Positions 6,936-15,686 of a stretch of 34,836 bases of DNA are shown here, piece by piece. The stretch lies in the NCBI RefSeq assembly GCF_003258295.1, contig NZ_QKYN01000030.1, forward strand, positions 1 through 34,836, in the 5' to 3' direction. Numbering within the stretch: position 1 is the first letter of the stretch; the number at the start of each line of letters is the position of its first letter. The notes under the pieces were generated by a model, which saw nothing but the letters and a program-made list of their open reading frames with translations, was not told the origin of the DNA and ran no database searches. Both the position numbers and the translations under genes were made by a program. This DNA is from Streptacidiphilus pinicola (GTDB lineage: Bacteria > Actinomycetota > Actinomycetes > Streptomycetales > Streptomycetaceae).

Positions 6936-7837
6936 CGCGAACCACCTGAGGACGGGACAGGCAAGCCGGCGGGGGAGTTCAGCAGGCGGGGGCCTTCGCG
7001 GAACCGGGCCAGGCGCCGGATCATCGCGAACCCAGCGGCGAAGACCAGCGCGATCCACAGCAGCACCAGCTGACCCGCCGCAGTCCCGAAGGGAGACATG
7101 AACGATGCGTCCAGCAGCATCAGCGCGACCGGCATGCCCACGGAGACCCCGGTGATCAACCGCTGGGCGGTGCGGACCCGCGCCTGCGAAGTGTGGACGC
7201 GGATGCGCGCGCGGGCCTGCTCTCGGGTGGTGTCGGCGAGTGCCGCCAGCAGCTCGGTCAGCCGACCGGACTGCCGGCGCGACGCCGTCACCAGCGCCAC
7301 CACTACGAGGTCGGCCAGCGGGTCGGCGAGTTGATCGGCGAACTCCCGCAGGGCGCTCGCCAGCGGCACGCCGCCGTCCATCCGCTCCACCAGCGCCGCT
7401 ACTTGCGGGCGGATCGCCGCCGGGGCCAGCGGTCCGGTGGCGCGGATCGCCTGCGACAGTCCCGCTGCCGCGGAGAGGGTGTCCCGCAGCTGCTCGGTCC
7501 ACCCGGCGACGGCCTCGACCTCCGCCAGTCGTTGCTGGTGCTCCCGATCCGGGCCGAGCATGCCGGGCAGCGCCCAGGCGGCCCAGGCCGCGACCAACGC
7601 GAGCACCGGCCACCCCGAGACGGCCAGCACGCCGCAGCTGGCGGCCACGCAGCCCAGGACTCGCGGGCCGACCGGGCGCGTTGCGGCAGCGGGTCGGTTC
7701 TTCCGGGCCCAAGCCAGTGCGTGGCGTGGATACAGGCTCGACACGGGGATGCCGGCCGTGCCGCAGTACGCGGTGACCACTCCCACGCCCAGCAGCGCGC
7801 CGCAACCCGCGGCGGTAAAGGCGTCCCAGGAGGACAT
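6932..7837 (-). CDS. tadB: TadB, inner-membrane platform protein (T2SSF domain)
   Basis: The protein has 301 aa. Two N-terminal hydrophobic segments (about 10-30 and 60-92) precede a cytoplasmic T2SSF domain (about 105-230, with AVAGWTEQLRDTLSAAAGLS and ADLVVVALVTASRRQSGRL). Two further membrane segments follow near the C-terminus (ITGVSVGMPVALMLL and AGQLVLLWIALVFAAGFA). Order and length match TadB of actinobacterial tad clusters. It is 67 bp downstream of tadA and overlaps tadC by 4 bp, so the motor and platform genes are one transcription unit. Confidence 0.9.
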   Translation of the reverse strand: MSSWDAFTAAGCGALLGVGVVTAYCGTAGIPVSSLYPRHALAWARKNRPAAATRPVGPRVLGCVAASCGVLAVSGWPVLALVAAWAAWALPGMLGPDREHQQRLAEVEAVAGWTEQLRDTLSAAAGLSQAIRATGPLAPAAIRPQVAALVERMDGGVPLASALREFADQLADPLADLVVVALVTASRRQSGRLTELLAALADTTREQARARIRVHTSQARVRTAQRLITGVSVGMPVALMLLDASFMSPFGTAAGQLVLLWIALVFAAGFAMIRRLARFREGPRLLNSPAGLPVPSSGGSR

Positions 7838-7904
7838 CAGCCCACCGTCCTCATCATCGTCATCGAAGTCGTCTTGCTTTCTGTGCTCTTGAGAACAGGA
7901 GCGG

Positions 7905-9194
7905 TCAGCGGCTGTAGCTGGGATGCAGCTGGTCGAGGAGTTCGCGCAGGTGCGCCGACGGCGGGGCGGCGCGGCGGGCGCGCTGGTCGGGGCCCGGTTC
8001 CCACAGCTCGTTGGAGATGATCTGCACGCCGTCGGCGTCGATGATCTCCCGCACCGAGGACACCACCCGCGTGCCGTCCGTGGCCCTCGACAGCTGCACC
8101 ACGACGTGCAAGGAGGAGGCGATCAGCTGGTTGGTGGCCTCAACCGTCAGCTTCTCCGGCCCCTGGGCCGCGTACGCGGCCAGCTTCATGAACGCCCCAC
8201 GTGATGTCGCCGCGTGGATCGAGGACATTGAGCCTTCGTTGCCGACGGAGAACGCGTTGAGCATCGCCACGACCTCGGGTCCGCGGCATTCGCCGACGAT
8301 GACCCGGTCCGGGCTCATCCGCAGCGACCAGCGCACCAGCTCCGCCTGCGTGATCTCGCCGACGCCCTCCAGGTTCGCCTCCCTGGCCTGCAACGGAACC
8401 ACGTTGCGATGGCGGCCGCTGCGGTGCAGGTTCAGCTCCAGGGTGTCCTCGATCGTGATGATCCGCTCGCTCGGGTCCGTCTCGTTCAAGCACGCGGACA
8501 TGACCGTGGTCTTGCCCACCCCCGGACCACCGGCGAACAGCATGCTCAGCCGGGCACGAACCATCGCCCGCAGCTCCTCCGCGAGTTCGCGGCCCATCAT
8601 GCTCAGGCCCACAAGATCGTCCAGTGTGGCCGTGCGCAACCGGTGGCGGCGGACCGACAGCGTCGGGGTGCCGCGCGCGTCGAACGCGGCGAACAGCCGA
8701 GACCCGTCCGGCAACTGCGCCGACAGGAACGGACTGGCCCGGTCGAACCGCCGCTCCTCGGCGCCACACGACACCGCAACCTGCCGCACCATCTCCGTCA
8801 GCGCCTCAACCGAGTCAGCGACTTGGCGGCCCAGGCGCTCGCGGCGGCCTCCGGCATAGTGGACGAACACGTGCTCCAAGTCGTTGACGAGGATGTCCTC
8901 CACCCGGTCATCCGCGAGCAGGTCACCGAGGGTGCCCAGCACGGTCATCCCCGCGCGGACCTCGTCGCAGACCCTGGCCTCCGCCTCCTCGTCCAGCGGC
9001 GACTCGGCCCGCCGAAGTCGGGCGACCGCGTCCTGCCGCAGCTCCTGCTGGAGCAGCCGCTCGGCCAGCGCCCAGCGCGCCTCGGAGGTCAGGCCATGCG
9101 ACCCGGCCTGCTGCTCCGCTGCCACGAGCTGCCGACCGATCCTCGTACGGAACTCGGTCGCCAGCGTCCTGACCGCGTTGTCCGTCACGGTCAC
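7905..9194 (-). CDS. tadA: TadA/CpaF secretion ATPase
   Basis: The protein has 429 aa. The GTG start at 9192-9194 overlaps the upstream CpaE-like stop (GTGA). Longer in-frame extensions are shadows of that gene. An N-terminal helical domain (1-90) is followed by the CpaF N-domain (LLADDRVEDILVNDLEHVFV). The T2SS/T4P ATPase core has Walker A GGPGVGKTT at 222-230, Asp-box ITIEDTLELNL (246-256), and the RMSPDRVIVGECRGPE signature at 292-307 with the catalytic Glu. A C-terminal segment with SSIHAATSRGAF matches the His box. This hexameric motor drives Flp pilus assembly at the inner membrane. All catalytic motifs look intact. Confidence 0.93.
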   Translation of the reverse strand: MTVTDNAVRTLATEFRTRIGRQLVAAEQQAGSHGLTSEARWALAERLLQQELRQDAVARLRRAESPLDEEAEARVCDEVRAGMTVLGTLGDLLADDRVEDILVNDLEHVFVHYAGGRRERLGRQVADSVEALTEMVRQVAVSCGAEERRFDRASPFLSAQLPDGSRLFAAFDARGTPTLSVRRHRLRTATLDDLVGLSMMGRELAEELRAMVRARLSMLFAGGPGVGKTTVMSACLNETDPSERIITIEDTLELNLHRSGRHRNVVPLQAREANLEGVGEITQAELVRWSLRMSPDRVIVGECRGPEVVAMLNAFSVGNEGSMSSIHAATSRGAFMKLAAYAAQGPEKLTVEATNQLIASSLHVVVQLSRATDGTRVVSSVREIIDADGVQIISNELWEPGPDQRARRAAPPSAHLRELLDQLHPSYSR

Positions 9195-10039
9195 GAGCCG
9201 CCCCGCACAGCAAGCGGCCCGACCGTCAGCGGTGCGGGCGAATCGACCTCGGCGATGCCGAGGAGGCGTTCCAGCTCCCGCGCCACGCCCGATGCGGCAG
9301 CGACCAGCGGATAATCCTGCCGCCGGGGCTCCCCCGCGAAACGTCCCCCCAACAGGGCACGGCGCGTCCGCAGGCCGCCGGCCCACTGGCCCCGCAGCAC
9401 CGCGGCCGTGAACGGATCCCACGGCAGGCGAACCACGCCGGAACCGCCGAGCGCGCGCAGGATCTCCCGATCGCTCTCCGGGCAGTCGCCGACCACGGCC
9501 ACCACCACAGGCAGCCCACGTTCCGACGCCCGGCGGGCGATCAACGCCCCGTACAGCAGCGCATGCCGATCGCCACGCGTGACCAGCACGAGAGCGTCGG
9601 CGCACCCCCACACCCCGTGCGGCAGCGGCACGGACGGGTCGATCCGGCCGATGTCGACCAACCACGGCACCGGCCCCGTCTCCGCGGCCCCCCACAGCGG
9701 GGCCAGCTCCTCCAAGGCAGCCTTCGCCTGACCCGGGTGCAGCGGCGCAGTGACCACCGGCACGCCACCCACCAGCTGGCCGGCGTACTCCAGCACCCTG
9801 CCGTGGACCAGGCCTTCCCGCCGGGCGACGCCAGCGACCGTCACCAGACCGGCCTCACCACCGGGATTGATCACCTGCTGCAGCACTCCGCCGGCCGGAT
9901 CCGCCTCCCACACCAGCGGCCGCCCCACCCCCGACCCCGACCGCCAGGCGGCCGACGTCGCTCCGACCACGGTTGTGACCCCCGGCGCCCCGGTCACGGC
10001 ACCGAACGCGACGATCCGCCGCACCCCGATCGCGCTCAC
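9191..10039 (-). CDS. CpaE/TadZ-like MinD-family protein
   Basis: The protein has 282 aa, with a GTG start overlapping the SAF-domain gene stop (GTGA at 10036-10039). It has a MinD/ParA-like alpha/beta fold: an initial strand (VRRIVAFGAVTG), a P-loop position reading GAPGVTT (17-23), a later strand with LVDIGRIDPSVPL, and a switch-like LVLVTRGDRHALLY. The deviant Walker A lacks both the first and second lysines of KGGxGKT, so ATP binding may be weak or lost. In tad loci this protein positions the secretion system, and sequence-divergent P-loops are common there. Translationally coupled to tadA. Confidence 0.78.
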   Translation of the reverse strand: MSAIGVRRIVAFGAVTGAPGVTTVVGATSAAWRSGSGVGRPLVWEADPAGGVLQQVINPGGEAGLVTVAGVARREGLVHGRVLEYAGQLVGGVPVVTAPLHPGQAKAALEELAPLWGAAETGPVPWLVDIGRIDPSVPLPHGVWGCADALVLVTRGDRHALLYGALIARRASERGLPVVVAVVGDCPESDREILRALGGSGVVRLPWDPFTAAVLRGQWAGGLRTRRALLGGRFAGEPRRQDYPLVAAASGVARELERLLGIAEVDSPAPLTVGPLAVRGGS

Positions 10040-10740
10040 CGTGCGGCTCCCGAGGAAGGGCCGGTCAGCACCACGGCCGGTGCCGCCATCGACGCCAGCC
10101 GCAGCGCGTCCGCGTCACCCACGGAGACAGTCAGCACGATCGACCCCGCCCCGCTCGCCGTGTCCGCGGCCGGCTGGACCGCCAGCACCGACGCCTCCAC
10201 CGCCTGACCCTCCTGCTGCGCGGACGCCGCAGAGCCAGGCGACGGGGAACTGCTGCCGGTGTCCTCGATCCGGACCAGGTCACCCACAGCCAGGGCTGGA
10301 TAGTGCCCCTCCTTGACCACCAGCGACACGCCGTCCTGGCCCGTCGTCAGCGCGGAGGAGTTGACCAGCGCCGCCGTCAACAGCGTTCCTGCAGGCAACG
10401 ACGCAGCCGCCCGGTGACTCACCACCAGTCCGGTCTGCGATGCCGCCAAAGCCGGAACCCCCGGAAGGGAGGAGACGTCCACGACCCGCACGTCCGCCGG
10501 ACCGATCACCTGACCGAAGGACACCGAACGGGCCAGCGCCAGCACCTCGGTGCGCTGCTGCGTCGCCGACCACAGCGCCAGCCCTGCCCCGGCCGCCACG
10601 ACCACCGTCGCGACGCCCGCAGCCGCGCGCAGCAGCGACCGCCGCCGCTCCAGCCCGGCCAGCTCAAGCCCGCTCGCGGTCTGGAGCACCCAGTCATCGC
10701 TTTCAAGCTGCGGCTTCTGCCGCTGCGCCACAAGGCGCAT
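10036..10740 (-). CDS. SAF-domain protein, CpaB/RcpC-like
   Basis: The protein has 234 aa. The ATG is preceded by a perfect AGGAGG at the correct spacing (complement of 10741-10755). A cytoplasmic N-terminus of about 37 residues is followed by one membrane helix (38-58). An SAF domain follows (about 63-125; SVSFGQVIGPADVRVVDVS and SHRAAASLPAGTLLTAALV), then a low-complexity Ser/Ala linker and a C-terminal beta-rich part. SAF domains are found in CpaB/RcpC of tad systems, where they are thought to bind peptidoglycan or stabilise the pilus path. First of the strictly overlapping tad genes; 56 bp separate it from the secreted protein gene upstream. Confidence 0.82.
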   Translation of the reverse strand: MRLVAQRQKPQLESDDWVLQTASGLELAGLERRRSLLRAAAGVATVVVAAGAGLALWSATQQRTEVLALARSVSFGQVIGPADVRVVDVSSLPGVPALAASQTGLVVSHRAAASLPAGTLLTAALVNSSALTTGQDGVSLVVKEGHYPALAVGDLVRIEDTGSSSPSPGSAASAQQEGQAVEASVLAVQPAADTASGAGSIVLTVSVGDADALRLASMAAPAVVLTGPSSGAAR

Positions 10741-10796
10741 ACCAACCTCCTGGCTCGGTACAAGGAAGAAGAAAATGAAGTGGAGGAGCGGGTCAG

Positions 10797-11636
10797 TCAG
10801 CGTGTCTGGTTGCTGGTCACCACGGAGTGGACTTCCTCCACCCGGACCTGCACCGTCGTCGTAGACGACAGATCAGGGAACACGCCCTGCTGACCGCCTC
10901 CAGCCCAGTCCACGCGCCAGTGCACCCGGACCGTCACGGCGTATGTGCCGCCCGGCTGGTCCGCCGAAGGACGCAGGAAGACGTGCCCGCAGTCCGGTGA
11001 CGACGCCCTAGGATCATCACCAGGCCGCCAAGGTGTTCCCGGCCCGGCGCAGGTCAGCTGCGTTCCGTCGCCCAGATCCCACTTCACGGACGAGGGCGTC
11101 GCCGTAGCCGTCACGCTCACCCCCGGCACCTGCGCCGTCGCTGTGACCGGACGCCACTGAACCGGCTCGATCCACATCCACGTCGGAACCCGCACCACCT
11201 GGAAGCCCGCCGGACTGAACGACATCACCGGAGAAGGCAACACCAGTTCGCTCTCCGCCTGCTGCGCCACAACCACCGGACTCACCGCAGGGCCAGGCTG
11301 GCCAGCCCCTGCCCACAGAGGCAGGGCAGGACCGCCGAACTCACCCTGGTCGAACCCCCTCCCGCAGTCGAGGCGGTACCACTGGCCCCTCGACCCGTCG
11401 TCCGCCGTCGTGATCGCACCCGCGGGCACGTAAGCGCAGACCGGAGCGGATCCAGAGGATTTCGAAGGGCCCGAGGCCGAGTCCTGCGACGTGCTGCTCG
11501 CCGCGCCGAACGTGCAGTTGCTGGCCTGGCACGCCGCGCTGACGTGGGTGTGAGTTCCGCCGTCGGCGGACGCGGCGTTCGGCACGAGAGCGGCCAGTGC
11601 AGCTGACGCAAGGACGACCGCGACGCGCTTCAGCAC
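10797..11636 (-). CDS. Secreted protein of the tad operon, PKD-like fold possible
   Basis: The protein has 279 aa. The GTG start overlaps the lipoprotein gene by 7 bp. A Sec signal peptide is clear (MLKRVAVVLASAALAALVP then NAASA, cleavage near residue 24). The mature part has a Cys-rich N-terminal section (CQASNC, CAYVP, DCGRGF). The C-terminal half resembles a PKD-type beta sandwich: VSVTATATPSSVKWDLGDGT, then C-x-G-PGTPW, DCGHVF, and TYAVTVRVHWRVDWAGG. Such proteins are commonly found at the start of Streptomyces tad loci and presumably form an external accessory component. No enzymatic motif is visible. Confidence 0.75.
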   Translation of the reverse strand: MLKRVAVVLASAALAALVPNAASADGGTHTHVSAACQASNCTFGAASSTSQDSASGPSKSSGSAPVCAYVPAGAITTADDGSRGQWYRLDCGRGFDQGEFGGPALPLWAGAGQPGPAVSPVVVAQQAESELVLPSPVMSFSPAGFQVVRVPTWMWIEPVQWRPVTATAQVPGVSVTATATPSSVKWDLGDGTQLTCAGPGTPWRPGDDPRASSPDCGHVFLRPSADQPGGTYAVTVRVHWRVDWAGGGQQGVFPDLSSTTTVQVRVEEVHSVVTSNQTR

Positions 11637-12268
11637 GAGCCGACCTCGCCGATCATCTGCTGGCTGACTAGCCAGCGCTGCCAGTCTGCGTCGTAGGTGA
11701 CGATGGCCTCGCTGCGATGGCGTCCACCGGGGGTGTCGTTGGCCAGCTTGCCCGTCGCCACCACGTACTGCAGCCAGTCGCCGTCATCGACGCAGTCGGC
11801 GATCTCGACGCGCGTCGGCTGCCCCGAGGGCGACACTGACACCACGCGAGGCGAGTCCTTCGTCGAACCGCGCAGCACGAGCCCTTGGCGCTTGTTCTGG
11901 GCCAGGGTCGTCGACCAACTGGAGAGCACATCCGCCGTCATGTAGCGGCCCATTTCCGGGTTCTTCCAGTCCGATGTCGCACCGAGTCGGACCAGGTCGC
12001 TCCACATCCCTTGGTAGGCGGCGAGAGCTCCCTGTACTGCAGCCCGCTGTGCGGGTGTTCCCTTGTCCGAGGCCCAAGGTGACGGAAGCCCGGAAGCAGC
12101 AGGCGATGCGGAAGGGGCGCGAGGTGCCGTCACTTCGGTCCTGCTGGTTGACGCAGCGTCACTAGCCGGCCCTGGCTGCGATGGCGTGGTGCATCCAGTC
12201 ACCAATGCCATCGCCCATGCCGTGACCAGCACAGAGAACAGGGCTCGTTGCCTGAGCTTTCGCTTCAT
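11630..12268 (-). CDS. Lipoprotein, first gene of tad operon
   Basis: The protein has 212 aa. A lipoprotein signal is clear: basic start MKRKLRQR, hydrophobic core, and lipobox ALVTGC with Cys26 as the lipidated residue. A Ser/Pro/Ala-rich linker follows. The folded domain (about 70-212) contains AALAAYQGMWSDLVRLG, TADVLSSWSTTLAQNK and a beta-rich end (EAIVTYDADWQRWLVSQQMI), resembling secreted NTF2-like domains. The ATG has a strong GGGGAGG ribosome-binding site. Predicted to sit on the outer face of the membrane as an accessory to pilus assembly. Confidence 0.8.
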   Translation of the reverse strand: MKRKLRQRALFSVLVTAWAMALVTGCTTPSQPGPASDAASTSRTEVTAPRAPSASPAASGLPSPWASDKGTPAQRAAVQGALAAYQGMWSDLVRLGATSDWKNPEMGRYMTADVLSSWSTTLAQNKRQGLVLRGSTKDSPRVVSVSPSGQPTRVEIADCVDDGDWLQYVVATGKLANDTPGGRHRSEAIVTYDADWQRWLVSQQMIGEVGSC

Positions 12269-12440
12269 CGGAGCACACCTCCCCAGGTGCGCGGACCCTG
12301 TCCGCGCTCGGTTTGCAACTGTCGGTCACGAGCAGAGATGCCAGGATGCCCCTGAATTTTCCCGTCGTATACGGAAGTCACCCCTGGGTGGTACGGATAC
12401 GACTCAATCAACGCTCGTTTCAGGGATATTCGGGACCAAG
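12269..12440 (-). promoter_or_regulatory. Tad operon upstream region with operator-like inverted repeat
   Basis: This 172-bp gap lies between the prepilin peptidase stop and the lipoprotein start and presumably holds the main tad promoter. It contains an inverted repeat, GTCGTATACG (12364-12373) and CGGATACGAC (12394-12403), about 30 bp centre to centre. A GGGGAGG ribosome-binding site precedes 12268. I do not see a convincing -35/-10 pair. The spacing and GTATnC core resemble the pair at 1535-1573. Confidence 0.4.
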
Positions 12441-13127
12441 TCATCGCAAGGGGTTGACGAGGACGACTGCCAGCGTTGCCCCGAAGAGGAACGGGCCGAG
12501 TGGCAGCCGCCGGATCTCCGCACGGCGGCGAGGTGTCAAAAGGCCTGTAACGCCTGCGCATGCGAAGCCGAACAGTGCAGCCTCAGCAAGTGCCCACCAA
12601 CCGGCACAGCCGAGCAGCGGACCTAGAAGGCCCGCGCTGACCTTCACATCACCCCAGCCAAGTCCACCTCGCGAGAGGATCGCCAGGCCAGCTAGGACGG
12701 CCCCGGACAGTGTGCCGGCCGCGAGCGCGCGGATTGCCTCAGCGGGGTTCCCGTGGGCAAACGCTGATGCGGCGATGAGTAGCAGGACAGATGGTGCCGC
12801 CGGCAAGACAATCGCATCTGGCAGCCGGAGTAGCGCGACATCGAGGGTGCAGAGAATCGGCCCGACCACGACCAGAACGAACCAGTAGGCCGCAGCCTCG
12901 GCCCGTGGCGGATGTCGCTCGCCCAACAGGGCAGCGCTTACGCCCGCCACGACCACGACGACAGGCCATCGACACTTGAGCGCCGTGAGTGCATCGCTGC
13001 ATCGCACCTCTCGGGATGCCGCTTCGGTGTTCGCGGAAGTCTCTTCGAGAGCCCCCTGGCCCTTATTGCGCTGGTCAGGGTGTCGTGGTGCTCCGCCCAG
13101 CCTGGATCGGAGGCCCGAGGTGTTCAT
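12441..13127 (-). CDS. A24-family prepilin peptidase (TadV/CpaA-like)
   Basis: About 228 aa from the ATG at 13125-13127, chosen because AGGA lies about 7 bases upstream; an ATG at 13143-13145 is the alternative, with no visible ribosome-binding site. Several membrane segments are visible (WPVVVVVAGVSAALLG onward). The two catalytic aspartates of the family are present: one in ILCTLDVALLRLPD, and one in GLGWGDVKVSAGLLG, which is the GxGD motif. This enzyme would cleave leaders from the Flp pilin and TadE-like proteins after the conserved Gly. It lies just upstream of the tad operon in the same direction, 172 bp apart. Confidence 0.85.
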   Translation of the reverse strand: MNTSGLRSRLGGAPRHPDQRNKGQGALEETSANTEAASREVRCSDALTALKCRWPVVVVVAGVSAALLGERHPPRAEAAAYWFVLVVVGPILCTLDVALLRLPDAIVLPAAPSVLLLIAASAFAHGNPAEAIRALAAGTLSGAVLAGLAILSRGGLGWGDVKVSAGLLGPLLGCAGWWALAEAALFGFACAGVTGLLTPRRRAEIRRLPLGPFLFGATLAVVLVNPLR

Positions 13128-13280
13128 GCTCGTCCTGCTCGTCATGGTCGACACATTGCGGTTCAGCCCGTTTAACGTTGGGCTCGTTGCACACGACACG
13201 CGCTCATGCCTACGCCCTGGGCGCGGACGGCACCGACGCCAAGGCCGACACGCCCGTCCCTCGCTCTTCTGGAGCGCGGC
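13128..13280. promoter_or_regulatory. Divergent promoter region
   Basis: Between the prepilin peptidase gene (minus) and the ATPase gene (plus). It contains the inverted repeat AGCCC (13165-13169) / GGGCT (13180-13184) around the palindrome AACGTT. Promoters for both directions are expected here; no hexamers can be assigned with confidence. Confidence 0.35.
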
Positions 13281-13754
13281 ATGAACGAACAACCGGGTAG
13301 CGCATGCGTGACCGTCCTGCGATGGAACTCCGAAACTGTCCATCCGACCCGCCTTGCGCGCCTGAAATTGCGTCCTGAGCTTCTTCGGCTGGACTTCGAA
13401 GACGATCTCGTGGACGACGTGCTGCTAGCCGCGTCCGAGCTCGTAGCCAACGCCACGGAGCACGCGGTCGGCCCGTATGAGCTCAGGCTGCTGACTGACG
13501 GTACTGAGCATGTCCTTGAGTGTCATGACGCCAGCTGGGAGCTTCCGCCGACAACACTGCGCATCCTCGGCGAAGAAGACAGGCTGGGTGGCCAGGAAGG
13601 GTTCAGACGGCAGCTGATGGGCGAACGCGGTCGAGGTCTGAGTCTGCTGAGTAGCATGTTCCACGGATGCATATCCGCCAGACGGACGGTTGCGGGAAAA
13701 GCCGTGTTCATCGCTTTCGGTTCGCGGAGCCCGGTCGGAAGCGCTCCTTCCTAA
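13281..13754 (+). CDS. ATP-binding anti-sigma-factor-type protein (HATPase_c, RsbW-like)
   Basis: The protein has 157 aa. The ATG at 13281 follows GGAG at a good distance; the frame extends 75 bp upstream but without a better start. It has a GHKL/HATPase fold: the N box LLAASELVANATEHA (about 49-62, with Glu53 and Asn57), an Asp in VLECHDAS, and the Gly-rich lid GERGRGLSLLSSM (114-126). Streptomyces genomes encode many such single-domain kinases, which act as anti-sigma factors or signalling modules. No sigma factor or anti-anti-sigma gene is adjacent, so the partner is unknown. It converges with the ABC transporter gene, 18 bp apart. Confidence 0.85.
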   Translation: MNEQPGSACVTVLRWNSETVHPTRLARLKLRPELLRLDFEDDLVDDVLLAASELVANATEHAVGPYELRLLTDGTEHVLECHDASWELPPTTLRILGEEDRLGGQEGFRRQLMGERGRGLSLLSSMFHGCISARRTVAGKAVFIAFGSRSPVGSAPS

Positions 13755-13772
13755 GTGTCACGCCCTCGGGAC

Positions 13773-15686
13773 TCAGGTGGTGGTGGGCTGCGCGGGGATG
13801 GTCCCTTGTCGGTCGTGTTGCAGCCGCCACAGCTCGTGGAACAGGCCAGCCTTGTCGGCGACGAGTTCAGCGAAGGTGCCCTGCTGGATGATGCGTCCGT
13901 GGTCGAGGACCAGGACGCGGTCGGCCATGGCTACGTTGGTGAGGCGGTGGGAGACGAGGACGACGGCGCGGTCCTTCGCGGCGGTGCGGAGGTTGGCGAA
14001 GATCCAGTGTTCGGCGCGGGGGTCGAGCGCCGAGGTGGGTTCGTCGAGGATGAGGAGTCCGGCCGGTCGGTAGAAGGCGCGGGCGATGGCGATCCGCTGG
14101 AACTGGCCGCCGGACAGGGCTTCGCCGCCTGCCCAGTCGCGGGTGAGGAGGGTGTCCAGGCCGTTGCGGAGTCCGTCGACTACCTCGTCGGCGCTGGACG
14201 CCTGGCAGGCTGCGCGGATCGGTGTGTCGCCGCCGGGGAGGGGCTGGCCTTGGGTGATGTTCTGGCGGGCGGTGAAGGGCCAGCGGGCGAAGTCTTGGGG
14301 GACGACGGCGGTGTGCTTCCACGCCGCGTGCGGGTCGAGGTCGCGGGTGTCGGCTCCGTCCCAGGTGACCGCTCCGCTGGTGGGTAGGTAGAGGGCGGCG
14401 AGGAGCTTGGACAGGGTGGTCTTCCCGGAGCCGTTCTCTCCGACCAGGGCGACGACCTCGCCGCGCTTCACGCTCAAGGTCACGTCGGTGAGGGCGTCGC
14501 GGTGGGCTCCGTCGTAGCGGTAGGTCAGGTTCTCGGCACGGACCTCGTGCACGTCCTCGGGTTGGAGTGTGCCCCGTTCCAGCCGGTAGCCGCCCGCTTC
14601 GCGCAGGAAGTCCACCCAGTCCTGGAAGTACAGGCCGTTGCGGAACGCCTGCGCGCCGATGCTGGTGATGCCCTGCACGCCGGTGGCGACGGTGCGTAGC
14701 GCGAACACCGCGGCGCCTCCGGAGGCTGCGGAGATGCGTCCGGTGGCGAGGAGCCAGATCAGCGTCACCCACACCACCCCGGATGCGAGCCCGCCGAATG
14801 CCGCACCGATCAACGAGACCAGTGCTCCTGCGTCGGTGGCCTGGCGGTGGGAGGCGTGCATGCGGGCGCTGACGGCGCGGTAGCGGGCCATCAGGAACGG
14901 TGCCATCGTGCCGGTGCGGATTTGATCGGCGGTTTCCTGGTCGGCGAGGAACCAGCGCAGCAAGTACCGCATGCGGCTGTGGCTCATCACGCGCTGCCAC
15001 GCCAGGCGGGTGAGGGTGGCGGACCGGACCTGCGCCCAGCCCTGGGGGATGCTCGCGAGGGCCAGCAGCGGGAGGAGTACGGGGTGGATGGAGGCGAGGA
15101 CCGTGCCGCCTGCGATCAGGGAGACCGTCGCCGCGATGAGGTGCTGGGCGTTGTTGAACAGCTCGCCCGCCCACTCCGCGCCGCGCTCGGCGGCTTCCTT
15201 GCGGTCCCGGAACTTCGGGTTGTCGAACGCGGACAGTTCCACGTTCACCGCCGCCTCCGCGAACATCACCTCCGCCTCTTCCTTCACGACGGGGATGAGC
15301 CGCAGGGCGAGCCAGTTCGTGACGATCCCGAGCACAGCGCGCAGGCCGGCCGTGGCCACCAGGAGCGCGACGGAGACCCACGCGGACTCGAGTCGTGCGA
15401 TCACGTTCCCGGACGAGAACAGGGCCGCGATGGTCCCGGTCATCGCCAGCAGCCCGGTTGCCTGCGCCACCCCGGACAGCAGCTGGCTTGCGAGCAGCCC
15501 GGCGGTGGAGCGGCGATCCACCCTCCACGCGAGGGCGACGGCTCGGGCGGCAAGGTGGGGAACCCTGCGGGTCATGTGCCTGAGCGTCAGCGCCTGTAGC
15601 TGGTCGGCGTACTCGGTGCCGTCCTCAACGATCAGCAGATCGTCGTCCGCGTCCTGATGGGTGGTGGTCGGGGCTGCACCCGTCAC
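13773..15686 (-). CDS. ABC transporter, fused membrane and ATPase domains (exporter)
   Basis: The protein has 637 aa. The GTG start overlaps the Nudix gene stop as GTGA (15683-15686). An N-terminal membrane domain with about six segments (residues 60-330) is followed by the nucleotide-binding domain (383-620). Walker A is GENGSGKTT (416-424), the Q-loop is VVPQDFARWP, the signature is LSGGQ (524-528), Walker B is LLILDEPTSALD, and the H-loop is SHRL (579-582). This is the half-transporter exporter layout, working as a dimer. As the last gene in a long metabolic run it probably exports the product or confers self-protection; the substrate cannot be read from sequence. Confidence 0.9.
   Translation of the reverse strand: MTGAAPTTTHQDADDDLLIVEDGTEYADQLQALTLRHMTRRVPHLAARAVALAWRVDRRSTAGLLASQLLSGVAQATGLLAMTGTIAALFSSGNVIARLESAWVSVALLVATAGLRAVLGIVTNWLALRLIPVVKEEAEVMFAEAAVNVELSAFDNPKFRDRKEAAERGAEWAGELFNNAQHLIAATVSLIAGGTVLASIHPVLLPLLALASIPQGWAQVRSATLTRLAWQRVMSHSRMRYLLRWFLADQETADQIRTGTMAPFLMARYRAVSARMHASHRQATDAGALVSLIGAAFGGLASGVVWVTLIWLLATGRISAASGGAAVFALRTVATGVQGITSIGAQAFRNGLYFQDWVDFLREAGGYRLERGTLQPEDVHEVRAENLTYRYDGAHRDALTDVTLSVKRGEVVALVGENGSGKTTLSKLLAALYLPTSGAVTWDGADTRDLDPHAAWKHTAVVPQDFARWPFTARQNITQGQPLPGGDTPIRAACQASSADEVVDGLRNGLDTLLTRDWAGGEALSGGQFQRIAIARAFYRPAGLLILDEPTSALDPRAEHWIFANLRTAAKDRAVVLVSHRLTNVAMADRVLVLDHGRIIQQGTFAELVADKAGLFHELWRLQHDRQGTIPAQPTTT

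Noticed and set aside
6936-7805. Extended N-terminus of TadC
   Set aside because: The extra residues are an out-of-frame reading of tadB, and the ATGA overlap at 6932-6935 gives the natural start.
9195-9695. Extended N-terminus of TadA
   Set aside because: Out-of-frame reading of the CpaE-like gene; the GTG overlapping its stop is the sensible start.
1630-12268. Interpreting the tad-locus genes as a type II or type IV secretion system
   Set aside because: Paired TadB/TadC, Flp-size pilin, TadE-like pseudopilins and an A24 peptidase point to the Tad subtype, and no secretin or pore gene is expected in a monoderm host.
13755-15657. Several plus-strand open frames opposite the ABC transporter
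   Set aside because: Antisense shadows caused by high GC at third positions; the minus strand has complete ABC motifs.
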